From Ottelia alismoides (taxonomy: Eukaryota; Streptophyta; Magnoliopsida; Alismatales; Hydrocharitaceae): 64,000 bases of DNA. The stretch is from the NCBI GenBank assembly GCA_037367405.1, contig JAZKJV010000681.1, positions 62,001-126,000 on the forward strand, in the 5' to 3' direction. Positions 1 through 9,196 of this stretch are shown piece after piece; position 1 is the stretch's first letter; every line of letters begins with the position of its first letter. Below the pieces are notes generated by a model. That model ran no database searches and was not told the DNA's origin. It saw only the letters and a list, made by a program, of their open reading frames with translations. Position numbers and translations under genes: made by a program.

Positions 1-279
1 ATATTCATCACTATATCCCTATATTATGTCGTAAAAATTTCGTGTGAAACAGAGACTTCTATGGCCTCCATCCAGACAGTCATTTTTTTAACGGTCTCGG
101 GATTTTTTAAATCGACCTCGTCTGGATGGAGGTCGTAGGAGTCTCTGTTTTGCATGAAATTTGAATGATATAATATAGGGATATAATAATGAATTTACAT
201 AATTTTTATTTAAAAAAAACACATACAAAAATGGGGCGGGGGGAGGTAAGTTAGCTCCCCCTAGGGGGCATACACATTT

Positions 280-285
<6 letters not shown>
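1..285. repeat. Hairpin MITE unit 1 (5' end outside window), GGGTAAAA-end subfamily
   Basis: One member of a hairpin family repeated through the first 5.6 kb. The two core arms, CAGAGACT..CCATCCAGAC and GTCTGGATGG..AGTCTCTG, surround a short loop near 95-118. The outer arms pair the start of the window (ATATTCATCACTATATCCCTATAT) with 170-195. The right end carries the palindromic GTTAGCTCCCCCTAGGGGGC block and ACATTTTACCC, then runs into (TA)n. There is no coding capacity. The left terminus lies outside the window. Confidence 0.8.

Positions 286-352
<67 letters not shown>
284..352. repeat. (TA)n-(GA)n compound microsatellite
   Basis: About 36 bp of TA dinucleotides followed by about 32 bp of GA dinucleotides. 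It separates hairpin units 1 and 2. The TA part is the apparent target or flank of both neighbouring units, as in every other gap of this array. Confidence 0.95.
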
Positions 353-355
<3 letters not shown>

Positions 356-736
356 GAGTATGCACTATGGTGCATGTAAGTTTACATGCACCGAGGCTTA
401 TATCTCCCACATTTTTTTATTTTTTGGGAAAATATCACCGTGCATATTCATTTATATATCCCTCCAATATACCATTTGAATTTCGGCAGAAATAGAGACT
501 CCTATGCCCTACATCTAGAACATATAATTTTAACGATCTTAGAATTGTTGTAATCGACATGTTATAGATGGAGGGCATAGGAGTCTCTCTTTCTGACGAA
601 ATTCGAATGGCATATTGGAGGGATATATAGATGAATATATACGGTGATATTTTCCCAAAAAATAAAAAAATGTGGGAGATATAAGCCCCAGTGCATGTAA
701 AATTATATGCACCAGGGTGCATACTCCTCATCCTCA
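353..736. repeat. Hairpin MITE unit 2, GCATGTAA-end subfamily
   Basis: A near-palindromic element of about 385 bp. The outer arms GGTGCATGTAAGTTTACATG and GTGCATGTAAAATTATATGC are complementary, and the inner arms are GAGACTCCTATGCCCT and AGGGCATAGGAGTCTC around a 50-nt loop. The core is shared with unit 1, but the 70-bp ends are unrelated to the GGGTAAAA ends. Two subfamilies therefore share one core. It is flanked by (GA)n/(TA)n on the left and (TA)n on the right. Confidence 0.85.
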
Positions 737-750
737 TATATATATATATA

Positions 751-1138
751 GGGTAAAATGAGGCTGCCCCCATGGGGGGAGCCAACTTGGCTCCCCCCGC
801 GCTATTTTGCCCAGTTTTTTTATTATTTTTTTTGAAAATTTCTTCGTGAATATTCATCACTATATCCCTATATTGTGCTATTAAAATTTTGTGCGAAACA
901 GAGACTCGTACGGCCTCCATCCAGACAGTTAATTTTTAACAGTAACAGAATTGCTAAAAGCGATCCTTCTAGATGGAGGCCGCAGGAGCCTCCGTTTCGC
1001 ATGAAATTTGAATGACATAATATAGAGATATATTGATGAAAATCTATGGAAGAAATTTCGAAAAAAATAAAAAAGGAGGCGAAATAGCGCGAGGGGAGCC
1101 AAGTTAGCTCCCCCCATGGGGGCAGCCCCATTTTACCC
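751..1138. repeat. Hairpin MITE unit 3, GGGTAAAA-end subfamily
   Basis: A complete unit running from GGGTAAAATGAGGCTGCCCC to the complementary GGCAGCCCCATTTTACCC. Core arms lie at about 897-928 and 970-1002. It sits directly between TATATA tracts. The ends also contain the internal palindrome GGAGCCAACTTGGCTCC. Confidence 0.88.
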
Positions 1139-1146
1139 ATATATAT

Positions 1147-1516
1147 GGGTAAAATGGGGCTGCCCCATGGGGGAGATAACTTGGCTCCCCCCGTCCCGTT
1201 TCGTCCGATTTTTTTTGAAATTTTCTTCTGTGGATTTTCATCAATATATCCCTATATTATGTCATTAAAATTTCGTGCAAAACAGAGACTCCTACGGCCT
1301 CCATCCAGACGGGGTCATTTTTAGCAATTCTGTTACCGTTAAAATGATTGTCTGGATGGAGGTCGTATGAGTCTATGTTTCATACAAAATTTTAATGACA
1401 TAATATGGGATATAGTGATGAAACTCCACGGAAGAAAATTTCAAAAAAAATAAAAAAACCAGACGAAATGAGGCGGGGAGAGCCGAGTTAGCTCCCCCTA
1501 AGGGGCAGCCCCATTT
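1147..1516. repeat. Hairpin MITE unit 4, GGGTAAAA-end subfamily
   Basis: It begins GGGTAAAATGGGGCTGCCCC directly after an 8-bp TATATA tract and ends GGGGCAGCCCCATTTA. The core arms CAGAGACTCCTACGGCCTCC and GGATGGAGGTCGTATGAG surround the loop at about 1312-1353. It abuts unit 5 with no microsatellite left between them. Confidence 0.85.
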
Positions 1517-1875
1517 AGGGCAGCCAACATGGCTGCCCCCACCTTATTTTGTCAATTTTTTTTATTTTTTTTTGAAAAATAACACCATGTATATTCATCC
1601 CTATATCCCTCCTATATACCATTCAAATTTCGTCAGAAACAGAGACTCCTACGGTCTCCATCCAGACAGTCATTTTTTAACGGTAACAGAATTTTTTAAA
1701 TCGACATCATCTCGATGGAGGCCGTAGGAGTCTCTGTTTCTGACGAAATTCGAATGGCATATAGGAGGGATATAGCGGTGAATATACATGGTTTTATTTT
1801 AAAAAAAAATAAACAAACGCCGAAAAATAGGGCGGGGCAGCCATCTTGGCTGCCCTCAGGGGGCAGCCCCATTAT
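1517..1875. repeat. Hairpin MITE unit 5, end-truncated
   Basis: This unit starts inside the terminal block (GGGCAGCCAACATGGCTGCC), so its outermost GGGTAAAATG is missing. It ends GGGGGCAGCCCCATTATATT. The core arms are intact around 1647-1735. The missing end and the direct contact with unit 4 suggest a deletion or recombination between units. Confidence 0.8.
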
Positions 1876-1908
1876 ATTAGAAAGATGCCTAAATTGAGGG
1901 TGGCTCAC

Positions 1909-1950
1909 CATATATATGGTGAGACCCCGCCTCATTTGAAGTTTCTCCTA
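1909..1950. repeat. Orphan terminus of the AP2-carrying TIR family
   Basis: GGTGAGACCCCGCCTCATTTGAAGTTTCTCC resembles the right terminus of the 1973-3368 element (GGACCACGTCTCATTTGAAAGGCC) and, like it, abuts (TA)n. It is probably the end of another copy of that family, facing the intact copy across 24 bp of TA. Confidence 0.5.
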
Positions 1951-1972
1951 TATATATATATATATATATATA

Positions 1973-3365
1973 GGATATCTTTCAAATGAGACATGGTCCT
2001 TCCATCTCTAAGGAAGGCCAACGATCTCATGCATCCATATTCAATCCGTCGGTTGTTATTAATGGCATATTATAATTATTATTTAATTAATCAAAAACCC
2101 ATTTCGGTCATTGTTCATTATCTAAATATAGTATATAGCAACCTAATTTATCTCCTCATTAACCTCTCTCCCAATCTTTCCAAAAACCACTCACACGTTT
2201 GAAATATCTCATCAACTCCTCCCGCAGAATAGGTTGAGGCTGTGGCTGGGGACATACGACTCGCCGGAGGCGACGACGTTCGCGTACGACAGAGCGGCGC
2301 ACAGGTTGAGAGGGGATAAGTCCGGTGATCACCTTCCTGATACAACACAAATCAGGTCACGTTCGTGTATTATGTATGTTGTAAATTGTGCTCATGTATA
2401 GATTTCATGGAAAAAGAACACATATTCAATACGTGTATTGCAGCACCTTTGATATTTGAGATGATCCTTATAATCTCTGCCAATCTTTTCTAATCATTCA
2501 TTTCATAATCTCGGATGCACAGAAAATGGGAGGAAGAGGAGGATGTCGCTCGTTGCTCGTTGTACACCACAGGCCCCGTATCCATCATCTCCGTGAAGAC
2601 CTTCATGCAAACGACGACAACACGTAGATCGGATGACGATACGTGTACACAGTGTTGCAACCAGTCCTAGATGAAGAACGATTCGCAGTTTGATACAATA
2701 TTGATATGTATTATACATATTTGTTATGTATTTTTACAAATCAAATGGTTGCGAATGAAAATTGCATTTTTTATAGATCTTGTATATATTGATGTGCATT
2801 ACACATTTGGATGTATAATATACATTTTAAAAGTATTTTATACAAATTTGATTTGTATATTCGCATCAATTAAGCGTGAATGCCTATAATTTTTTTTACA
2901 AAAAAACTACACAAATTTTATTATACAAAGAACCATACAATCGTTAGAAAGAACCACATATTAGATACTAATATGAATTGTATTTTACAAAGAACTATGC
3001 AATATTTACAAATAATGGACGACTTTTTGAATGAACAATGGATTATACAAAAAACATGCAGTCAATACAAAAAGAACCTTAAATTCTACAAAAAAATGCG
3101 TGAGGATACAAAAATATGCCCCAGATAATATCGTCCAGCAAAAAATTGGATATTTTTAAATATGGTATTGTGAAAATTACCAAAAATAAAACTAGCTAAA
3201 TTTAGTATTTCGGAATATTAATTAGCGTGTATAATTAATGCAAAAGTTGATGACCAAAATGCCCTTTTGGACAACAAAATTGAAGGTGCCATTGGATTTG
3301 AATCCGATGGCCCAGATCGTTGGCCTTCCTTAAGGATGGAAGGACCACGTCTCATTTGAAAGGCC

Positions 3366-3368
<3 letters not shown>
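1973..3368. mobile_element. 1.4-kb TIR element in (TA)n carrying an AP2/ERF fragment
   Basis: Terminal inverted repeats of about 55 bp are visible. The left begins GGATATCTTTCAAATGAGAC and continues through GGTCCTTCC..AAGGAAGGCCAACGATCT. The right is the complement, AGATCGTTGGCCTTCCTTAA to GTCTCATTTGAAAGGCCCCC. Both ends lie directly in (TA)n tracts (1949-1972 and 3369-3428), so no other TSD can be read. The interior is AT-rich, without a transposase, and contains a short GC-rich island coding for part of an AP2 domain (2222-2350). The right third, 2670-3130, is rich in TACAAA and ATACAAA words. I read it as a non-autonomous element with gene capture; the superfamily is not determined. Confidence 0.75.
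2222..2350 (+). pseudogene. Captured AP2/ERF DNA-binding domain fragment
   Basis: The frame beginning near 2222 reads RLRLWLGTYDSPEATTFAYD followed by RAAHRLRGDKS. This matches the second half of the plant AP2/ERF domain (family pattern R-x-W-L-G-T-F-D-T-x-E-x-A-A-x-A-Y-D-x-A-A-x-x-L-R-G). In that family this part forms the third beta strand and the amphipathic helix. The first two DNA-contacting strands are missing upstream, and the usual LNFP after the helix is lost. No start codon or full gene is present, so this is a fragment rather than a working transcription factor. Its GC content is far above that of the surrounding AT-rich element, as expected of a captured exon. Confidence 0.8.

Positions 3369-3428
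<60 letters not shown>
3369..3428. repeat. (TA)n microsatellite
   Basis: About 30 TA repeats between the right end of the AP2-carrying element and hairpin unit 6. Confidence 0.97.
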
Positions 3429-3432
<4 letters not shown>

Positions 3433-3810
3433 GATGTGGAGTAGGCACCCAGGTGCATGTAATTTTACATGCATCGGGGCTTATATCTCCCATATTTTTT
3501 ATTTTTTGAGAAAATATCACTGTGTATATTCATTTATATATCTCTCCAATATGTCATTCGAATTTCGTCAGAAACATTGACTCCTATGCCCTCCATCTAT
3601 AACAGGTCGATTACAGCAATTCTAAGACCGTTAAAATTATCTGTTATATATGGAGGGCATAGGAGTTTCTGATTCTGACGAAATTCAAATGTCAAATTGG
3701 AGAGATATATAGATGAATATATACAATGATATTTTCCTAAAAAAATAAAAAAAATGCGGGAGATATAAGCTCCAGTGCATGTAAAATTACATGCACCAGG
3801 ATGCATACTC

Positions 3811-3812
<2 letters not shown>
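3429..3812. repeat. Hairpin MITE unit 6, GCATGTAA-end subfamily
   Basis: Runs from GAGGATGTGGAGTAGGCACC to GGATGCATACTCCC. It has outer arms GGTGCATGTAATTTTACATG and CATGTAAAATTACATGCACC, and core arms TGACTCCTATGCCCTCCATC and GATGGAGGGCATAGGAG-like sequence at 3570-3670. It is the closest relative of unit 2. Confidence 0.85.

Positions 3813-3878
<66 letters not shown>
3813..3878. repeat. (CT)n-(TA)n compound microsatellite
   Basis: About 30 bp of CT dinucleotides followed by about 34 bp of TA. It is the mirror of the (TA)n-(GA)n tract at 284-352. Confidence 0.95.
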
Positions 3879-3881
<3 letters not shown>

Positions 3882-4263
3882 GATGGGGAGCTTGCACCAA
3901 GGTGCATGTAACTTTACATGCACCGACGCTTATATCTTCCACATTTGTTTACTTTTTTGAAAAATATCACCATGTATAATCATCCATATATCCCTCCAAT
4001 TTGTCATTCGAATTTCGTCAGAAACAGAGACTCCTATGACCTCCATCCAGAACAAGTAATTTTAACGGTCTTAGAATTGCTGTAATCGACCTGTTCTGGA
4101 TGGAGGTCATAGTAGTCTCTATTTCTGACGAAATTCGAATAACATATTGGAGTGATATATAGATGAATATACATGGTGGTATTTTTCAAAAATGTAAAAA
4201 ATTGTTGAAGATATAAGTGCCAGTGTATGTAAAGTTACATGCACCTTGGTGCAAGCTCCCCAT
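3879..4263. repeat. Hairpin MITE unit 7, GCATGTAA-end subfamily
   Basis: It starts GAGGATGGGGAGCTTGCACC and ends GGTGCAAGCTCCCC, which is complementary. The core arms GACTCCTATGACCTCCATCC and GGATGGAGGTCATAG surround the loop at about 4052-4093. Confidence 0.87.
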
Positions 4264-4316
4264 TATCTCTCTCTCTCACTCTCTCTCTGTCTCTCTCTCT
4301 CTCCCTATATATATAG
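4264..4316. repeat. (CT)n-(TA)n microsatellite
   Basis: An imperfect CT run with CACT and GT interruptions, then CCCTATATATATA, leading straight into the GGGTTAAATG end of unit 8. Confidence 0.9.
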
Positions 4317-4703
4317 GGTTAAATGGGGTTGCCCCCTGGGAGTAGCCAACTTGGCTACTCCCACCCTTATTTTTCCCTCATTTTTTTATTTCTTTGGAAA
4401 TAAAAATTTGTAAATTCATCATTATATCCCTCTAACATTCTATTAAAATTTCGTCAGAAACAGATACTCCTACGGCCTCCATCCAAACAGAGTCGATTTA
4501 AAAAATCATGTGACCGTTAGAACAATGACGTCTGGATGGAGAGCCTAGGAGTCTATGTTTCTGACGAAATTTTAATAAAATGTTAGAGGGATATAGTGAT
4601 GAATATACAAATTTTTATTTTTCAAAGAAATAAAAAAATGAGGGAAAAATAGGGGTGGGAGTAGCCAAGTTGGCTACTCCCAGGGGGCAGTCCCATTTTT
4701 CCC
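4317..4703. repeat. Hairpin MITE unit 8, GGGTAAAA-end subfamily
   Basis: Complete from GGGTTAAATGGGGTTGCCCC to GGGGGCAGTCCCATTTTTCCC. The terminal block contains the palindrome GGAGTAGCCAACTTGGCTACTCC. Core arms lie at about 4458-4560, with three or four mismatches. Confidence 0.87.
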
Positions 4704-4726
4704 ATATATATATATATATATATATA

Positions 4727-4763
4727 TGGGAAAAATGGGACTGCCCCCTGGGAGTAGCCAAGT
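4727..4763. repeat. Truncated MITE end between (TA)n tracts
   Basis: Only the first 37 bp of a unit remain (GGGAAAAATGGGACTGCCCC, then CTGGGAGTAGCCAAG), flanked by (TA)n at 4704-4726 and 4764-4781. It is a unit deleted down to one terminus, or an end interrupted by TA expansion. Confidence 0.75.
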
Positions 4764-4781
4764 ATATATATATATATATAT

Positions 4782-5165
4782 GGGTAAAATGGGGCTGCCC
4801 CCTGGGAGTAGCCAACTTGGCTACTCCCACCCCTATTTTCCCTCATTTTTTTTTATTTCTTTGAAAAATAAAAATTTGTATATTCATCACTATATCCCTC
4901 TAACATTTTATTAAAATTTCGTCAGAAACAGAGACTCCTAGGCTCTCCATCCAGACGTCATTGTTTTAACGGTCGCAAGATTTTTTAAATCGACTCTGTT
5001 TGGAAGGAGGCCGTAGGAGTCTCTGTTTCTGACGAAATTTTAATAGAATGTTAGAGGGATATAGTGATGAATATACAAATTTTTATTTTCCAAAGAAATA
5101 AAAAAATGAGGGGAAAATAGGGGTGGGAGTAGCCAAGTTGGCTACTCCCAGGGGGCAGTCCCATT
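4782..5165. repeat. Hairpin MITE unit 9, GGGTAAAA-end subfamily
   Basis: Begins GGGTAAAATGGGGCTGCCCC and ends GGGGGCAGTCCCATTA. The core arms AGACTCCTAGGCTCTCCATC and GGAGGCCGTAGGAGTCTC surround the loop at about 4955-5001. It is very similar to unit 10, so the 9/10 pair may be a recent tandem duplication. Confidence 0.88.
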
Positions 5166-5166
5166 A

Positions 5167-5557
5167 TGGGTAAAATGGGGCTGCCCCCTGGGAGTAGCCA
5201 ACTTGGCTACTCCCACCCCTATTTTCCCCTCATTTTTTTATTTCTTTGGAAAATAAAAATTTGTAAATTCATCACTATATCCCTCTAACATTCTATTAAA
5301 ATTTCGTTAGAAACAGAGACTCCTAGGCTCTCCATCCAGACGTCATTGTTTTAACGGTCGCAGGATTTTTTAAATCGACTCTGTTTGGATGGAGGTCGTA
5401 GGAGTCTCTGTTTCTGACGAAATTTTAATAGAATGTTAGAGGGATATAATGATGAATTTACAAATTTTTATTTTCCAAAGAAATAAAAAAATGACGGAAA
5501 AATAGGGGTGGGAGTAGCCAAGTTGGCTACTCCCAAGGGGCATCCCCATTTAACCCA
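5167..5557. repeat. Hairpin MITE unit 10, GGGTAAAA-end subfamily
   Basis: Complete from GGGTAAAATGGGGCTGCCCC to GGGCATCCCCATTTAACCC, followed by a short TATATATA. It is the last unit of the array, with the same core and nearly the same loop as unit 9. Confidence 0.88.
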
Positions 5558-5566
5558 TATATATAT

Positions 5567-6930
5567 GATATTTGATGGTGTATACGACAAGGACGGATGG
5601 AGAGAGGGACAAGGAGGGGCAAATGCCCCTCCCCCCACCCCCTTACCCCTCAAATTTTGAAAAAAATAATACATTCCATATATAATTGAAAAAATCTCAC
5701 TCCAAATATAGTATCCTCAATTCTTCTCTTTCCCATAACTCACATACTGCCCTTCCAATTCACTTCCTTACATATTCCCCTTTCCAATTCTCTCTCTTGC
5801 GTGCACTCTCTCCCTCTCCCTCTCGTCATCTCTCTCCTCCTCCTCCTCCCCCCTCTCTCCCCAAATATAGCACCCCCCCCCCCTCTCCCGTAAAATTAAA
5901 ATTCATTTTTCTCTATTACACACACATTATCTCTCCCTCTCTTGCTGACTCTCGCTCTCTCTCAATTGTTTCTCTCTCAACTCTGTCCCTCATGTTCTCT
6001 CTCCAACGTCTCTCCCTTAGCTTCATTGATAGTTATATATCAAATTGGATAATTTTTGCTATTACTAAGATGCAAATTCTATGGACATGTATTTTCTATT
6101 ACATAATTTTTCTGCTATCATTGATTATATGATTTTAATCTTTTTTGATATATTAAAAAATGTTTAATGTTGAAAACAATTTTTGATGGAACAAACTTGA
6201 TTGAATTAGATATATTTAATAAACTTATTGTTTAGAATCATCTCATGCAAAGTTAGATTTTTTTATTGATTGCATATGGGAATTATCAAAATTAAAATAC
6301 ATTCAGATCCTTTTTTTATAAGATATCTAGCAATTCATATATTTTTTCCTAATTTTTTTACATACATATTAGTACAAATGAAGATAATATTGAATTAACA
6401 AATATTGAATCATTGTTTGGTACTTTGGATACATTTAGTTTTTTTAATAATGAAATATATGTACTCTATATTGATAGGATATGCAAAATTTATCCATCTT
6501 TTATTGCTAATTATATTACTCAATTGACCCATATATTTTTAAGAATGTATGAAATGACTATCTTATCTGTATAAAAATTTACATTTTATTAAGTTTGTAT
6601 TGATATAATGAGTTTAGCTATTACTATATATATGATTTATGAAGAAATTTTCAACGATTTCAAAATATGAAATCTGGCCGAGGACAATAACAAGGTAATT
6701 TTTAAAAGAACACAATCATTTTTATAATTTCAAAAACATACAATTATATTTTCTATTCGCATTGTAGATATTCAATATGTCAGTTAATTTCATCAGAGGA
6801 ATATATTTTTATATTGCTATTTGTGCCCCCTCCTAAATACCATCCGCCCTTAGTATACGAAAAATATTTTATGTATAATGTGGAATATATACATTATTTA
6901 TGTATTTTATTTATATTTGAAGTATATTTA
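5567..6930. other. Low-complexity, AT-rich interval without recognisable genes
   Basis: 5600-6010 is strongly pyrimidine-rich on this strand (CTCTCT and CCCTCC runs). Any open frame there is composition-driven. 6100-6930 is very AT-rich. The motifs GGGGCAAATGCCCCTCCCCC (about 5617) and TTTGTGCCCCCTCCTAAAT (about 6820) resemble the degenerate ends seen on many plant DNA transposons. No TSD or transposase supports that, so I leave it unclassified. Confidence 0.5.
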
Positions 6931-8319
6931 AGTGTATTATATATATATTTTATTTCATTTCGGTATGAATAGTCAGTTCAACTACTTTTTTTCACCGGTC
7001 CGGTTTAATCCGATTTTAAATAATGATGATGTCATCATCCGGTTGAACCGATTTGATTATATGATTCAACCCAATCCAACCATTTCGGTAAGGTTTCCGG
7101 TTCGATTCGGTTTCAAAAACATTGGTTCAGGTTGTCATCTCCACCATTACCCAAAATATCGATACCACATTTGTTGTGACCCATATGAAGGTCTAGCACA
7201 TAATAATGAAAACAAATATAGCTCGCGCCTTTCTTTCATGGTTTTCCCGTGTAAACCCATTCTCGAATCACTGCCTACATTATTCAACCAAAACTCCACA
7301 GCTATATTTAAACCATCCTCTGGAGACAAATCTATATGACCACAACGTTAGCACGGCTCTTCTTCGCTTCAAACAAGATCTAAGCTCCTGGCCAAAATTC
7401 AAACAGAAGACAATGTTCAGAGCTGTCTGTACATAACAGTTCAATCATCAGAAGGGCAATGAACAAAAAAAAAGCAGAACATAAATCTGAAAATTGTGAT
7501 ATGAAACAACTCAGACTATATGTGATGTTCCCGTTCTAATTCCAAGATACAAGCAACAAACAACAAACATTACTGTGGAAGATTGCGGATAAAGAGGGTA
7601 GAGGGAGTCTCGTTTTAATACATTACAATTTCGTGGATTGGGTTGGGAATAGATTCTCAGAGCTCTACATAAATGGTCTCCAGATGCCTCAACAAGGCAT
7701 GTCCCTGAAATTGATCTTCCAAGACGATAGGGTTTTCAAAAAAATCTGAGAAGAGGGATATACATGAGACTAGAGAAATTTAGCTTCCATTTTTAAAAGT
7801 GACGTCCACAATCTTCACCGGTGACTTTGGCTGATAGTGTTCGTCTGTGTCGACTTCTTCAATTTCCTGCAATTTCCAGAAGGGCAGTTCATGATGGAGA
7901 AATGATGAGAAATTTTAACAAAAACAAAAACCATATCCAAGTGCGTTCTGACGTTGAAGTACACGCATTAGTACCTCCAATTCAAAGATTTATCATGGGC
8001 CGAATCCGGACTTAAGTCTCAATTATAAACATTTATTGTGTCAAATAGTTTCATTACAATACTTCTTTGGACCAAACATCCAATTCCGAACAGTGACCCG
8101 GAAAGATCCCGTACAATTGAAAGTATCTCCTCCAGACATACTGAACGGAGTACGCTACCTGTTCAGCTCCCAGAAAGTTGGCCAAAGCCAACTCAGATTG
8201 GGTCGATTTCTCATCTGAACAAGCATTGCATTGACACCTAATTGAGTGCATAGCCTGACATTATGGACTGAACTGGAACAGCTATTCAGCGACAATGTCA
8301 ACATTTAGAATTCTAGTGC
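6931..8319. other. Unclassified interval; possible organelle-presequence-like open frame
   Basis: 7000-7110 contains GGTTCGGTTT-like words typical of old plant repeats. An open frame at 7206-7436 (+) would encode 76 residues starting MKTNIARAFLSWFSR. This stretch is basic and has few acidic residues, like an organelle presequence, but there is no recognisable mature domain, no supporting splice site that I can defend, and no family match. Nothing else in this interval can be called. Confidence 0.25.
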
Positions 8320-8695
8320 ATGGCCTTAAATATCGGCGATATTCGGCAATAAAACGCCAATATACTGGTATCGCCGATATATTTCGGTACCGAGTCCTCG
8401 ATATCGATGCCCCCTTATAGTTTTGTCTCAGATATGTCGGCGGTATATTTTCCCTATTTCTGCGATAGGTCTAATAATGAAGAAGTTTTTAATCTATTTC
8501 ACTCTATATGAGCGTTAACCAAGCTGCAGACAGTGAGTAGTATATCTCAATCTTAAAGATCTAATGGATCGTCCAACTGCTTTTCTTACAGTTATTTATG
8601 TTTTTTCGGGCTATTTAAAGAGAAAACTGATTCTATGATGCGGATGTTTGATTGGAATACAACTATTTCTTTTATTTTCATGATATCGTTGAAAA
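8320..8695. repeat. Relic of a TATCGG-type hAT-like repeat
   Basis: CATGGCCTTAAATATCGGCG at about 8320 resembles the left end of the 206-bp element at 44619 (CAAGGGTTTAAATATCGG) and is followed by repeated ATATCGG/CCGATAT words. No right terminus or TSD could be located. Confidence 0.4.
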
Positions 8696-8699
8696 TGTC

Positions 8700-8862
8700 C
8701 AAATCTATATATATATATATATAAGAATATATGTATAAAAATAATTTATATATTAAAAAAATAAAATATACTAAACCGACTAAGTTCGACCAAATCTGAT
8801 TAATAGTCCGACTGATAATGAATCCTTATTCAATGCCCTGACAAACTGAATAACAACTTTTG
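8700..8862. repeat. Decayed right end of the TCGG hAT family
   Basis: From TATATAAGAATATATGTATA through ACCGACTAAGTTCGACCAAA, GATTAATAGTCCGACTGATA and TTTGCAAGGTT, this aligns by eye with the last 170 bp of the 40711-41172 element and with the end of the hAT at 23706-27386. Many substitutions show it is the oldest family member here. Confidence 0.55.
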
Positions 8863-8872
8863 CAAGGTTATT

Positions 8873-9196
8873 ATACTGGTAAAGGAGGCGTTGGCCCCTA
8901 TTGGGAAAATGACGGAGATTTTGAGCAGCGGTCTACACCTGACGGAAAGCCTCAGTTTGGTGGTGAGGGTCAGATTGTGGCCTCACCTGGACCACTGGAG
9001 GTGCCAATCGAAAGATGAGTGGTGCCATTATGGATTATTCCTCCTATCGAAGACGAGTTGTGCAGGACGACTGTGTCGGCTGAAGATATAGATGTGATTT
9101 ATATTCCTAACCCTTTGAAGGCATATCGCATTGCCCTTTCGAAGGGCTCCTTCTATGTGGTGTCTAGCTCGAGTGAAGATATAGTGGCCATCTGAC
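8873..9196 (+). pseudogene. Degenerate open frame of unknown origin
   Basis: One frame stays open for about 105 codons apart from a single TGA near 9016-9018. It reads GKGGVGPYWENDGDFEQRST early and VIYIPNPLKAYRIALSKGSF late, and ends at a TGA near 9196. The composition is protein-like and no low-complexity run explains it. I do not recognise the family. It could be a captured exon or part of an unclassified retroelement. Confidence 0.35.

Noticed and set aside
284..4850. Open frames encoding runs of Tyr-Ile and Leu-Ser
   Set aside because: Translations of (TA)n and (CT)n microsatellites at the edges of hairpin MITEs.
1..5566. CRISPR-like array of repeats with hairpins
   Set aside because: Units are 360-400 bp palindromes in microsatellites within plant DNA, with no spacers of uniform length and no cas genes.
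5686..6132. 148-codon open frame rich in Ser, Leu and Pro
   Set aside because: Generated by CT-rich low-complexity DNA. No domain and no splice or promoter support.
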